DNA of 64,000 nt from the NCBI RefSeq assembly GCF_019134595.1, contig NZ_CP077771.1, positions 682,001 to 746,000 of the forward strand. The letters run 5' to 3'. Each line of letters begins with the position of its first letter. The stretch's first letter is position 1. The DNA comes from Pseudoalteromonas shioyasakiensis (GTDB lineage: Bacteria; Pseudomonadota; Gammaproteobacteria; Enterobacterales; Alteromonadaceae). Below, piece after piece: positions 8,608-17,128 of the stretch. The translations under genes were made by a program, and so were the position numbers. The notes beneath the pieces are model-generated. The model was not told where the DNA came from. It made no database searches and saw only the letters and a list, made by a program, of their open reading frames with translations.

Positions 8608-9135
8608 TTAACTCGGTTGTTGCCAATATTTGGCGTATAAATTTGGGTAGGTTTGTTTTAAAAACTTAGCTTTATCTTTAAAGCGTTTACCTTTTGGTTG
8701 CTCAAGCCCTGATGGCACAAAAGGTAATTCATCATCATTACGTTCTTCGTAAAGCATACCGGCAATTAAATCGTACTCATCTAAATACGGGTAAGGCTGT
8801 TCGTTTAAATGATAAACTGGCGTACACTCGGCAATTGAGTCTGGGTTTTCAAGCGCCTTTAAAAAAGCCTGTTCACCACGTGAAATAAGCCAACATAAAA
8901 ACTCAGAAAAACCATAATCATCGTTACAACCGGCCATTACATAAGCGGCACCAAATAAGTCCCAGGTATAGGCTTTGCGCATACGTAGGTTAAACTGCTT
9001 ATCAAACTCCATCAGCTGCTGGTCAGATAAATCAGTCAGCTTTGCTTTTAATGCATTACAAACAGACTCAGGCTCGGCAGTTTTATCTTCGGCGGTCACG
9101 AGTTGCCAAAAATCACTTTCGCTTAAAACACTCAT
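8608..9135 (-). CDS. DUF4240 family protein
   Basis: A 175-residue soluble protein beginning with SESDFWQLV and carrying the DLFGAAYVMAGCNDDYGFSE region in which acidic and aromatic residues are conserved in DUF4240 proteins. The family is often found among polymorphic-toxin immunity-like proteins, but its action is unknown. The ATG overlaps the end of the upstream ywbE-like gene by four bases, so the two are translationally coupled. Confidence 0.8.
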   Translation of the reverse strand: MSVLSESDFWQLVTAEDKTAEPESVCNALKAKLTDLSDQQLMEFDKQFNLRMRKAYTWDLFGAAYVMAGCNDDYGFSEFLCWLISRGEQAFLKALENPDSIAECTPVYHLNEQPYPYLDEYDLIAGMLYEERNDDELPFVPSGLEQPKGKRFKDKAKFLKQTYPNLYAKYWQQPS

Positions 9136-9326
9136 GATAAAATCTCTTTCACACGCCCTACTTGACCATCATCAAGTTGAACTTTAATACCATGTGGGTG
9201 ATTCGGTGATTTAGTTAAAATACGTGACACCACACCTTGAGTTAACTGACCTGTTCGTTGATCTTGTTTTAAAACAATGTTGACTTCGCAGCCAATTGAA
9301 ATTTGTGAACGCGTAGGCACTGCCAT
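9132..9326 (-). CDS. YwbE family protein
   Basis: A 64-residue protein with the YwbE (DUF2196) pattern: RSQISIGCEVNIVLKQDQRT, then GVVSRILTKSPNHPHGIKV and GQVGRVKEIL. The Gly and NHPHGIKV residues are the family hallmark. It is a small beta-barrel-like protein without known function. It is the first gene of a two-gene unit with the DUF4240 gene. Confidence 0.88.
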   Translation of the reverse strand: MAVPTRSQISIGCEVNIVLKQDQRTGQLTQGVVSRILTKSPNHPHGIKVQLDDGQVGRVKEILS

Positions 9327-9385
9327 TGCTATATCTCTTTCAATAATTTTTGCCGATTATAGCCATTTGCAGCTGGCTTACCAAA

Positions 9386-9832
9386 TTAAACCTGTGTGAT
9401 TGGGCTGTTTTTAAGCAGCGCCTTTGGCAATATCTCATTTAAACGTTCAATGATTGATTCAGCTTTGCCTTTTATTTGAAAGTCATAACCTTGACCGTTG
9501 CCATCTAATATGACGGCTAAATAGTTATCAGCAACTTTCAGTTGCGTAATACGGCTTAATTCAAGAGTCTCTTCTTTATCGCCATAATAAACCTGCTTAA
9601 CCGTTAAGCTCGTGCCTGTTGCCGTGAGTGTTTTACTAAGCGCTGTTTTGGCTGCAAACTTTTCTGTTGAGCGATAGGCCTGCACCATAAAAGCGATAGC
9701 AAATATAAAACCGGTAAAACTTGAAATAGGTAATGAGTCTGATTGCAAGCTGTACACACCTATACAAATAAATAACATTGCAAGGGCTAGATTTAACATA
9801 ACCATCTGTTTAGGGGTTAAATTTAAGTACAT
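9386..9832 (-). CDS. membrane-anchored hypothetical protein
   Basis: A 148-residue protein with two transmembrane helices at about residues 10-28 and 34-52. A soluble C-terminal domain rich in short strands follows (VKQVYYGDKEETLELSRITQ). The arrangement resembles small PH-like membrane proteins, but this is only an impression. The ATG is two bases after the stop of the upstream gene, and its ribosome site AAGGAA lies inside that gene's last codons. Confidence 0.6.
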   Translation of the reverse strand: MYLNLTPKQMVMLNLALAMLFICIGVYSLQSDSLPISSFTGFIFAIAFMVQAYRSTEKFAAKTALSKTLTATGTSLTVKQVYYGDKEETLELSRITQLKVADNYLAVILDGNGQGYDFQIKGKAESIIERLNEILPKALLKNSPITQV

Positions 9833-9834
9833 TA

Positions 9835-10107
9835 TTATTCCTTTAAAAACGCAATTGCTTTTGCATTGATAGCTAAATCTATAGTGCTCAATTCTTTGAT
9901 AATTAAACTTATAATTAACTGGGTTTGTTCAGCGGTTATCGGAAGCTCTTTACAATAACAACTTACTTTTAGTGATTGCGGTAGCTTTTTTAGGTCAGCA
10001 GTATGCGTTAACCATGAAAATTCGTGTACTTGTTCTTTTGCTTGTTCGCACGCTTGCGTTAATGCAACTCGAATAGCCTTATCTAGACGTTTTTCAGTTT
10101 TAGTCAT
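9835..10107 (-). CDS. conserved gammaproteobacterial small protein
   Basis: A 90-residue soluble protein with the pattern VHEFSWLTHTADLKKLPQSL followed by KVSCYC. Proteins with this layout are conserved in Vibrio and Shewanella relatives and are sometimes mislabelled as Fis-family regulators. I see no helix-turn-helix. It overlaps the preceding lipoprotein gene by eight bases, so the two and the following membrane protein gene form one operon. Confidence 0.65.
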   Translation of the reverse strand: MTKTEKRLDKAIRVALTQACEQAKEQVHEFSWLTHTADLKKLPQSLKVSCYCKELPITAEQTQLIISLIIKELSTIDLAINAKAIAFLKE

Positions 10108-10306
10108 GTTCTGCTTGTTGTTTTTTAAATTCTTCGTAGCTGTCTTGCTGGCGCTTTACACACTCATGGTACTCTTTATCTGCCATATGATTGCATTCAC
10201 TTAAACGCGCCGATTGAATTTCATGATAACGGGCATCAGAGCTACAAGCAGATAAAAGCACTGCAAGGGTCGCAATCACGGCCAATTTTAAGGCATTTAA
10301 AAACAT
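10100..10306 (-). CDS. small lipoprotein
   Basis: A 68-residue protein with a lipoprotein signal: a hydrophobic stretch LKLAVIATLAVLLSAC in which LSAC is the lipobox and Cys-21 would carry the lipid. The short mature part is charged and has two further cysteines in CNHMADKEYHECVKRQQ, which could form a disulfide. It is the first gene of a three-gene operon and starts behind AAAGGA. Function unknown. Confidence 0.75.
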   Translation of the reverse strand: MFLNALKLAVIATLAVLLSACSSDARYHEIQSARLSECNHMADKEYHECVKRQQDSYEEFKKQQAEHD

Positions 10307-10391
10307 TAAATTTCCTTTATGTAGTTATACATTGGTGCTGCGTTTTCCTGTATATTGCGTGGGTTTAAATATTATTACCAAAGGGTTCTAT

Positions 10392-11201
10392 ATGATGTTG
10401 TCGCAGTTACAACAGCTGTTTCAGCGTATCGATAAAAGTAAAATTTTTCAATCATTTGTTATTGCTGTCATTGTTATTTCAGCGCTAACAGTGGGTGCAC
10501 ACACCTACTCTTTACATCCAACTGCTGAGCTTGCCTTACATTGGATGGACTTAGGTATCACCGTTTTCTTTTTAGTTGAACTGGTGATCCGCTTTATCGC
10601 AAGCCGTGGTTTTAAAGACTTTTTCACCAAAGGCTGGAATATCTTCGATTTTATAATCGTGTTGGGTAGCCTTTACCCCGCTGCTGGCTCTACGATTTTT
10701 ATCGCTCGATTACTGCGTATTTTCCGCGTGTTACGACTTGTATCTATGATCCCAGAGCTAAGACTACTGGTTAACTCGCTTTTAAAAGCCATTCCACAAA
10801 TGGGCTATATCGCCCTGCTCATGTTCGTGATCTTCTATATTTATGCCGCCATGGGTAGCATGCTGTTTGCTGATATAAACCCTGTACTGTGGGGCGATGT
10901 GTCTATTTCTATGCTCACATTATTTAGGATTGCCACGTTTGAGGATTGGACCGATGTTATGTATGAAACTATGGCTGTGTATGAACTCAGCTGGATTTTC
11001 TACCTAACGTTCATCTTCTTAACAGCCTTTGTATTTTTAAACATGATGGTTGGTGCAATTTTAGAAGTTATGTCTGAGGAGCACCGTAACGCCCGTGAAG
11101 AGCAAACATCTGATGCCGACATGCCAGCAACCAAAGGGCAAATTGCTCAGCTGCAAGCTGAAATGGCTGAACTCAAACAACTATTGAAAGAAAAGCAGTA
11201 A
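10392..11201 (+). CDS. one-domain voltage-gated cation channel with Cav-like filter
   Basis: A 269-residue bacterial voltage-gated channel of the NaChBac/NavAb type that would work as a tetramer in the inner membrane. Segments S1-S6 are visible. S4 has arginines at 106, 109, 112 and 115 (ARLLRIFRVLRL). S5 is about 137-158, the pore filter T182-F-E-D-W-T-D188 follows, and S6 is about 200-226. The C-terminal 22 residues (QIAQLQAEMAELKQLLKEK) form the coiled coil seen in NaChBac. The filter has Asp where sodium channels have Ser and Met (TLESWSM). The start at 10392 follows AAGGG. Confidence 0.9.
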   Translation: MMLSQLQQLFQRIDKSKIFQSFVIAVIVISALTVGAHTYSLHPTAELALHWMDLGITVFFLVELVIRFIASRGFKDFFTKGWNIFDFIIVLGSLYPAAGSTIFIARLLRIFRVLRLVSMIPELRLLVNSLLKAIPQMGYIALLMFVIFYIYAAMGSMLFADINPVLWGDVSISMLTLFRIATFEDWTDVMYETMAVYELSWIFYLTFIFLTAFVFLNMMVGAILEVMSEEHRNAREEQTSDADMPATKGQIAQLQAEMAELKQLLKEKQ

Positions 11202-11215
11202 GGTTTTTAGCGATT

Positions 11216-11252
11216 AGGCGCTAGGACCTAGCGCCTAGCGCCTAGCGCCTAC
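11216..11252. repeat. CTAG-heptad array 1
   Basis: CTAG occurs at 11221, 11228, 11235 and 11242, and CTAC at 11249, exactly every 7 bp. The first part is also a perfect palindrome, GGCGCTAGGACCTAGCGCC (11217-11235). It lies just after the channel gene and may act as its transcription stop, though there is no T run. Confidence 0.75.
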
Positions 11253-11295
11253 ATTTTAAAACTTACAAATATCAAGCAGCTTTTTGCAATCTAAC

Positions 11296-11754
11296 TCAAC
11301 CTGAATATTTACGATCCAACTCGATAATCTCTTCTTTTATTGCTTTCACTTTCTCTTGAGCAGCTGGATGCTCTAGCAAACCCAATTCAATAATGCCTGT
11401 GCATTTATTTATAAATGTTTCAGTAGAATTATTTTTCGGTATAAAAATTACATATGCAAACCCAGGCATCAAACTTGGTGTACAACCACCTGGTTTAAGC
11501 AATATATTTTTAGGTATAGATTTATTAGCCGATAGAGTGTCAGTTAAATCAAAATCAACTTTAACGTTATTAGTCTCAGAGGCTTTTATTAGTTTTAAAT
11601 TTGTGACCTTGATTAAGTGAACTGACTTAGATTTTTCGTAAAAATGTTCTAATGAATACCCACAATTACAAGCAATAGCTGAAAATGATTCAAAGCTGAG
11701 TAATAAAAAAAGCACCCGCCAAACAATTCTTTTAAATGTTATTAAGCCCACCAT
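11296..11754 (-). CDS. secreted cysteine-containing protein, possibly netrin-like fold
   Basis: A 152-residue exported protein with a signal peptide ending near SFSAIA-C. The mature part begins Cys-Asn-Cys-Gly. Later cysteines occur at PGGCTPS and INKCTG. An N-terminal C-x-C followed by alternating strands and two more cysteines is the layout of netrin/TIMP-like (NTR) domains, seen also in some bacterial secreted proteins. This is a tentative reading. The C-terminus is a charged helix (KVKAIKEEIIELDRK). Partners unknown. Confidence 0.6.
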   Translation of the reverse strand: MVGLITFKRIVWRVLFLLLSFESFSAIACNCGYSLEHFYEKSKSVHLIKVTNLKLIKASETNNVKVDFDLTDTLSANKSIPKNILLKPGGCTPSLMPGFAYVIFIPKNNSTETFINKCTGIIELGLLEHPAAQEKVKAIKEEIIELDRKYSG

Positions 11755-11792
11755 TTAACCTCAAAGCACTTGTTTAAATTCATGGATTACTC

Positions 11793-12080
11793 TCAAAATA
11801 AGCTTGATATCTGGCCTTCTGCTATTTTTGTATGACATATAAACAATTCAATAGGCATACCAATATACATACCTTGATGAGCAGATGAATCCAACACTTC
11901 TATAAATATATCAGCAGTTCCTCCATCAAAGAACTCTTTACTCTCTTCAAAAATAAGTCTACAGCTGGTATCAACACGGTTCAAATATGAAATTCGAGGG
12001 TAACAACCACTTCCAGTATATCTAAATGCATGAGGCGGGCGCTCTAAGAATAAGAATGTAACTTTTGCTGTAATATTCAT
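11793..12080 (-). CDS. EF-Tu C-terminal-domain-like small protein
   Basis: A 95-residue soluble protein. Its order of motifs resembles domain 3 of elongation factor Tu: RPPHAFRYTGSGCYPRISY, then DTSCRLIF, ADIFIEVL, a Gly-Met-Pro-Ile turn and IAEGQI close to the end. It lacks the GTPase domain completely, so it cannot be a working EF-Tu. Free-standing copies of this fold exist as conserved proteins of unknown role. It follows the VOC gene by 6 bp and is probably in its operon. Confidence 0.6.
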   Translation of the reverse strand: MNITAKVTFLFLERPPHAFRYTGSGCYPRISYLNRVDTSCRLIFEESKEFFDGGTADIFIEVLDSSAHQGMYIGMPIELFICHTKIAEGQISSLF

Positions 12081-12086
12081 TACACA

Positions 12087-12467
12087 TTACCCTCTTTTTT
12101 CTACCTTCCATGGCGGGTTTAAGCGGTTTTCTCCGGCCCAATATAATTTAATTTTATTTCCTGATGGATCTTTTAGAATTGCTTCCGTCCATAAATAACG
12201 TTGGGGGGTAGGCGGCTGTTCAAAGCTAATACCTTTTTCAACAAGGCTTGCGTAGAGCTCATCGAGCTGCTCATGTTCAAAGTAAATTACCGCATGATTA
12301 TTATAATTATCGGTTTCTAATGACAGCGAAAATGTGGCATCACCATCTGGGCATTGAAAGCGTGCGTAATGCGGGGTATCCACAATCTGAATCATTCCCA
12401 GCTTTAAGTAAAAAGCCACCGCTTCATTCATATCCTTTACAGGTAACGTCACCTGATTGAGATTCAT
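12087..12467 (-). CDS. VOC-superfamily (glyoxalase/bleomycin resistance) protein
   Basis: A 126-residue protein of the vicinal-oxygen-chelate fold. It starts MNLNQVTLPVKDMNEAVAFY, the usual first strand and helix. The second half has FEHEQLDELYASLVEKGI and ends with ILKDPSGNKIKLYW, the classical final motif. Catalytic metal ligands are not all obvious, so enzymatic activity and substrate are open. The start is preceded by GGGAG. Confidence 0.87.
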   Translation of the reverse strand: MNLNQVTLPVKDMNEAVAFYLKLGMIQIVDTPHYARFQCPDGDATFSLSLETDNYNNHAVIYFEHEQLDELYASLVEKGISFEQPPTPQRYLWTEAILKDPSGNKIKLYWAGENRLNPPWKVEKRG

Positions 12468-12600
12468 TTGCTACTCCCATGTAATGCTTTATTCGTTACA
12501 TCAGCATATCGCGTTCATTAAATTAAGCAAAAGATATGTTATGAGTTAGCGAGTTGCGAGAGTAAAGTTAGCAAGTTAGAAAGCTACAAGGTGAAAGTTT

Positions 12601-12685
12601 CTAGGATACGTTTCAACGCCGTACATTCATCTTTCCGGTTATTGTTGCCATAAATGATGACCTATACGGCTGCAGCCGTTCCTAC
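12601..12685. repeat. two degenerate REP-like modules
   Basis: The plus-strand module at 12601-12622 (CTAGGATACGTTTCAACGCC) is a decayed copy of the GGCGTTTCAACGCC type. On the minus strand, 12662-12685 is GTAGGAACGGCTGCAGCCGT, a GTAG head with a strong palindrome. Its GTAGG provides the TAG stop of the acetyltransferase gene that ends at 12682. Confidence 0.7.
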
Positions 12686-13116
12686 ACGAACTCCATATGC
12701 AATATTGGAAATGGTTTACCCATATCATCTAATGGCGAGCGTGAGGCAACTTTAAAGCCCAAATGCTGATAAAACCCAACTGCAAGTGGGTTTTGCTCAT
12801 TAACATCCACTTTGTTGGCTGCTAATTGCTCAACCGCATAGTTCAAGAGTGTTTTACCTATCCCCATCCCCATTGCGGCATTTAAAATAAACAACATTTC
12901 TATTTTGCACTCATGTACGCCAATAAAGCCTAAAATTACCTGATGCTCATCCTTAATGCACTTTAAAGTAACACTAGGAAACGCTTGCTCAATGATGATT
13001 GGCTTAAAAAAGGCTATGTCGTCTTCAGTTATAAAATCATGGGTTGCTCGAACTGAGTTTTCCCATACAGCGAGTAGCTCTGGGTAATCTTCAGCGTTCA
13101 CACTATGTATTTCCAT
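12682..13116 (-). CDS. GNAT-family N-acetyltransferase
   Basis: A 144-residue GNAT enzyme that would transfer an acetyl group from acetyl-CoA. The acetyl-CoA loop is seen as AAMGMGIGKTLLNYAVEQL (the Q/R-x-x-G-x-G/A pattern is degenerate to MGMGIG). It is followed by NPLAVGFYQHLGFKVASRSP, the typical last helix and strand. It resembles the YjaB-type subgroup, but the substrate is unknown. The stop codon is donated by a REP-like module. Confidence 0.85.
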   Translation of the reverse strand: MEIHSVNAEDYPELLAVWENSVRATHDFITEDDIAFFKPIIIEQAFPSVTLKCIKDEHQVILGFIGVHECKIEMLFILNAAMGMGIGKTLLNYAVEQLAANKVDVNEQNPLAVGFYQHLGFKVASRSPLDDMGKPFPILHMEFV

Positions 13117-13179
13117 TGTTTTCCATTTTGTTCTACAGCGATTGCCGGTTAAATACTAATGTGAAACAGCAAAATAAAT

Positions 13180-14718
13180 CTAGAGCGTTTGAGCATTGTC
13201 ATTACCAACCAAAGCATTTTGTAACTCTTGCAAAGACAATGATTTATAAAAATACCAACCTTGTATTTGGTAATCCTCGTTATGACTCTCGATAAAATTG
13301 TACTCGTCCTCAGTTTCAACCCCTTCAAATATAACAGCTCGGTTCAGCTCTGAGACTAATGACATTATCGCCAAAACCATTTTTTGCTTTACACCATCTG
13401 TAATTGATTGGGTAAATACCTTATCTATCTTGATTACATCAAAGTTGATTTCTGTAAGCCACACAAGATTAGATACTCCGGTACCAAAATCATCGAGCGC
13501 TATTTTAAAGCCATATTTTTTCGCCTTTAAAGCGAAGCAAGCTAATAACGTTAATGGCAAGCCAATGCGCTCTGTTATTTCTATCTTTACTTGCTCATTC
13601 CTTAGCTCATACTTACCGCAAAGCTGATGCAAGTAATCTAGAAATTCGGGGTTTTCAATTTCATATGCATTAACATTAATTGCGACAGAAAAACCATGAT
13701 CGGTTTTCATAATCGGTGCTAATTCTTGAAGGGCCTTAGTCGCGCATTCATAGGCCAATACTGGATACAAAGATAACTGCTCAGCAATACCTAAAAATAG
13801 TTCCGGTGAAACCTGGCCATGTATTTCGTCTTTCCAGCGGACTAAACTCTCAACACCAATTATTTTGTTAGTTTTAACATCAATGATTGGTTGATACTCA
13901 AGATACAACTGTGCATTTTTGATTGCACTTCGAAGTCTGAATTCCATTGAGTTTCGCTTATCTAAATATGAGCTCACAGAATAGGCTATTAAAAAGCTAA
14001 TTAAACCAAGCATACATATGATCAATACAGATATGTACAGCGGGAAATACAAAATACCTGGTCGATTATTCTCAGTGATAACACAATAAGAAAATTGTGT
14101 ACTACACATTTCTACCTGTTGAGTTGGCAATAATGTTTTGCTGTTAAATTGATATTGGGTTTCATAGTGATGAAAAACATACTCTTTATTTTTAGAAATA
14201 ATTTTAAATGCAAAGTGCTTATTTAATTCATCAATATGTTTAAAAGGTTTGTTTACAGTGAATGCGATGACATCGTCACGTTTAGTGACGTCATACTTTG
14301 TTTTTACCGGAAAAACACCAGCAACCTCTGATGCAAAATCATACCCTGAAGATGAATTATATAATTGCTGAGTAAGTAAAGCTGTTTTGTCTAACTTCCC
14401 CCAATTTGCAGAGCACTTAACCTTACCTTTTTTAATTAAACCTAGATCATGAACGTATTCATAATTGGCCAAGATTACCCGTAATTTATTAATAGTTTGA
14501 GTGTCACATTGACGAGATGATATCTGTGAAGCGGTATTTATTGCTGATGAGATATCTGCAGAGATATGCTCAGCCTTATTTAATAAAACGTTCGAAAATT
14601 GCTCTTGGTGTCTTACCTGAAAATAACTTACCGATACATGAAAAATGCAGGTTAGAAAGAACATTAGTAAACAGACAATAAATGGCAATTTGTTAAAGTT
14701 GAATGTTCTTCCCTGCAT
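13180..14718 (-). CDS. CSS-domain EAL c-di-GMP phosphodiesterase
   Basis: An inner-membrane enzyme that should hydrolyse cyclic di-GMP. It has a first membrane helix (about 12-32), a periplasmic domain with cysteines at 71, 102, 205 and 212, and a second helix (about 222-248). The EAL domain runs from about 262 to 505. The periplasmic part has the CSS-type layout, although the motif reads Cys-Ser-Ala. EAL motifs are ESLVRW (the EAL itself is Glu-Ser-Leu), NVNAYEI, IEITER, DDFGTG, KIDKVF and EGVETE. The metal and catalytic acids look complete, so activity is likely. Redox state of the cysteines may control it, as in E. coli relatives (inference). Confidence 0.92.
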   Translation of the reverse strand: MQGRTFNFNKLPFIVCLLMFFLTCIFHVSVSYFQVRHQEQFSNVLLNKAEHISADISSAINTASQISSRQCDTQTINKLRVILANYEYVHDLGLIKKGKVKCSANWGKLDKTALLTQQLYNSSSGYDFASEVAGVFPVKTKYDVTKRDDVIAFTVNKPFKHIDELNKHFAFKIISKNKEYVFHHYETQYQFNSKTLLPTQQVEMCSTQFSYCVITENNRPGILYFPLYISVLIICMLGLISFLIAYSVSSYLDKRNSMEFRLRSAIKNAQLYLEYQPIIDVKTNKIIGVESLVRWKDEIHGQVSPELFLGIAEQLSLYPVLAYECATKALQELAPIMKTDHGFSVAINVNAYEIENPEFLDYLHQLCGKYELRNEQVKIEITERIGLPLTLLACFALKAKKYGFKIALDDFGTGVSNLVWLTEINFDVIKIDKVFTQSITDGVKQKMVLAIMSLVSELNRAVIFEGVETEDEYNFIESHNEDYQIQGWYFYKSLSLQELQNALVGNDNAQTL

Positions 14719-14875
14719 AACTCATTACTGTGTTGTTGGTTGCTGTTAAAAACTTAATCATATTGTATTATTAAATCAAGTCCCAGAACCTAAAACGGGT
14801 AATTTTTTGATAAATTGATCCTGCTCGTAAGTCTGCTTAACAACAAATAACAACGAGGTTTCAATAAAGCCTTAC

Positions 14876-16834
14876 TTACACCTTAAACTTACCCACTAAA
14901 TCAGTCAGATTATTCGATAACAGGTTTAGTTTTTCTCCATTGCCTCTTGCACTATCGGCAATTTCGCTTACATCATCAGCCGCATTTTTTATTTCAACAA
15001 CATTGCGGTTAATATCTTCAGCTACGTGCTGTTGCTCTTCGGCTGCAGTGGCAATTTGTGTATTTAAATCGCTAATATTGACGATAGACGCGGTTATTTC
15101 GCTAAATTGTTGCTGTGCTGAATGAGCTAACTCAACAGTTTTGTTTGTACGGTTTAAGCTGGTTGTCATCTCTTTTGACACTTGATCAGACATTTTACGC
15201 AACGTATCTAACTGACTTGCTATTTCTTCTGTTGATTCTGAGGTTCTTTGTGATAACGCACGCACCTCATCTGCAACAACCGCAAAACCTCGACCATGAT
15301 CGCCTGCCCTCGCCGCTTCAATTGCTGCATTTAAGGCTAACAAATTGGTTTGCTCTGCAATACCTCTTATCACGCTTAATATCGACATGATATTTTCACT
15401 TTCAGCGTCGAGTTGGTTTATATCTTGGGTTGCTTTGGTTATCACCTCAGACAAAGATACAACGCTATCAACCGTTTCAGATATAACACTTTGCCCAAGC
15501 TCAGAGGCCTGCTGTGTTTGCGATGCAAGTTCGGCTGCATTGGCACAATTAGCAGAAACTTCATTAGCAGTCGCTGCCATTTCATTAATCGCTGTTGCCG
15601 CCATTTCAAGGGCTTGTTGTTGCTGTGATGTTGAGCCAGATAATTGCGCCGCCTGTGATGATGTTTGCGCTGAGGTATCACTAACATTTTGCGCACAATC
15701 ATTAATTTGCGTGACTAAATCCGATATTAGATTCAAAAATAAGTTAAAGCTGTTAGCCAGTTTGGCCGTTTCATCGCGTGTTTTAATCACTAAACGTTTA
15801 GTTAAATCACCACCACCTTGCGATATCTCGGTAAGGCCATCACTTACTTCAACAATAGGTGCAGAAATTAATTTAGAAATATAGCTAGCAACTAAAATGA
15901 ACACAGCAATCAAGATTGCACTGATGACTAAAATGGTAATCGTCATTGCGTTTGCAGCACTCATCACTTCAGATTTTTCAACTAAACCTATAAATTTCCA
16001 GCCTAGTTTTTGCGAGGTGTAAATATTCGCTAAGTAATCTTTGCCATTAATGTCAATTTCAAATTGCCCGTGATTATTATCAGCGAGCTGTTTGTATTTT
16101 CCGTTATTGACTTGTGCTAGCTGCTTAAACCTGTAATCAGCATTTTTAACGTCAACCAGTACATTGCCACTGTCTTCAATCAACATTAAATAGCCAGTTT
16201 CACCAAGTTTAATGTTCGCAATAATATCGGTAAGGCCCTGTAAGGATACATCCATGCCCTGAACACCAATAAACTCACCCGCTTGTTTAATCGCTTTAAC
16301 AGTAGAAACAATCACCATGTCATCTGCTGCCCAATAATAGGCATTGGTTCTTACCGTTTTACCATTTGCTGCTTTGCCTGTTTCGTACCAAGGCCTCACT
16401 CTTGGGTCATAATTCGCTGTGACTTCACCCTCTGGCCATTGAATATAACCGCCTTGCTCATTACCCATGTAGATATAAGCAAGTCCCGGATGGGTGGCGC
16501 CAAAGTGATCAAATAAATTAAAGGCGGTTTTTTCGTTGCTGCTACCACTTAAATGATCAAGCATCGCTGCACTAGTTGACTGCATATGAGTTTTAACGCC
16601 TTGCTTGGCGTCTAATATAGCGGCATGGGATGCAAGGTAATCGACGTTTTTCTCAATTTCAGCAAAAAACATACTGATACCGTTATCAACTTGTCTCGCT
16701 TCTCTTTCACTAAGTTCGGCAAAATTATCGAGGGCTTGCTGTCTTGTTTGTGTAATCACAAGCACTGCAATGATGATGAGCGGCAGAGCAATGGCTGACG
16801 CAAAGGCGAGTTTTAATTTTTTTGAAATGTTCAT
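14876..16834 (-). CDS. methyl-accepting chemotaxis protein, dCache sensor
   Basis: A 652-residue chemoreceptor with a first membrane helix near residue 10-30, a periplasmic double-Cache domain, a second helix ([20 protein letters not shown]), HAMP and a long signalling domain. The signalling hairpin tip reads [20 protein letters not shown] and is well conserved. The sensor has [11 protein letters not shown] but then [12 protein letters not shown], so it only half fits the amino-acid-binding dCache motif. The start at 16834 follows GGAAG. A GTG at 16855 is the alternative. Confidence 0.93.
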   Translation of the reverse strand: MNISKKLKLAFASAIALPLIIIAVLVITQTRQQALDNFAELSEREARQVDNGISMFFAEIEKNVDYLASHAAILDAKQGVKTHMQSTSAAMLDHLSGSSNEKTAFNLFDHFGATHPGLAYIYMGNEQGGYIQWPEGEVTANYDPRVRPWYETGKAANGKTVRTNAYYWAADDMVIVSTVKAIKQAGEFIGVQGMDVSLQGLTDIIANIKLGETGYLMLIEDSGNVLVDVKNADYRFKQLAQVNNGKYKQLADNNHGQFEIDINGKDYLANIYTSQKLGWKFIGLVEKSEVMSAANAMTITILVISAILIAVFILVASYISKLISAPIVEVSDGLTEISQGGGDLTKRLVIKTRDETAKLANSFNLFLNLISDLVTQINDCAQNVSDTSAQTSSQAAQLSGSTSQQQQALEMAATAINEMAATANEVSANCANAAELASQTQQASELGQSVISETVDSVVSLSEVITKATQDINQLDAESENIMSILSVIRGIAEQTNLLALNAAIEAARAGDHGRGFAVVADEVRALSQRTSESTEEIASQLDTLRKMSDQVSKEMTTSLNRTNKTVELAHSAQQQFSEITASIVNISDLNTQIATAAEEQQHVAEDINRNVVEIKNAADDVSEIADSARGNGEKLNLLSNNLTDLVGKFKV

Positions 16835-17097
16835 AGCCAACTTCCAACTAAGCACTTAAGAAAATATAGTGAGGCCTTGGAGGTTCGGCAAATAATTAAG
16901 TGTTTATTTTTACGGAGCAAAGTAGATTAGGATAAATAAGAACAATGAGTTTTTCATACCTTCTTAGATTGCCTTAACTCGAAACTTACCTTCTATAAAT
17001 ATGACATTTAGTTGACAGACACATGGAATGTACTAACTTTAGCTTTAGTAGTTAACATGCTTTTAACAAAGCAGTGCTTGATACTTTCCAACCAATT

Positions 17098-17128
17098 GGC
17101 AGCATTTGCGGGATGCAAATTAGCTGCC
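17098..17128 (-). terminator. hairpin overlapping the paiB stop codon
   Basis: The arms GGCAGC-ATTTGC and GCAAAT-TA-GCTGCC form a 12-bp stem with a 2-base bulge. The bulge region contains the TAA stop of the PaiB gene. There is no clear T run, so it may stabilise the mRNA end instead of stopping transcription. Confidence 0.45.

Noticed and set aside
10332-10391. N-terminal extension of the channel from a TTG
   Set aside because: The ATG at 10392 has AAGGG in front, and the extra 20 residues do not look like the family start.
15345-15884. A 179-codon plus-strand frame inside the chemoreceptor gene
   Set aside because: Cys- and Ser-rich shadow translation opposite a well-conserved chemoreceptor; no promoter or ribosome site.
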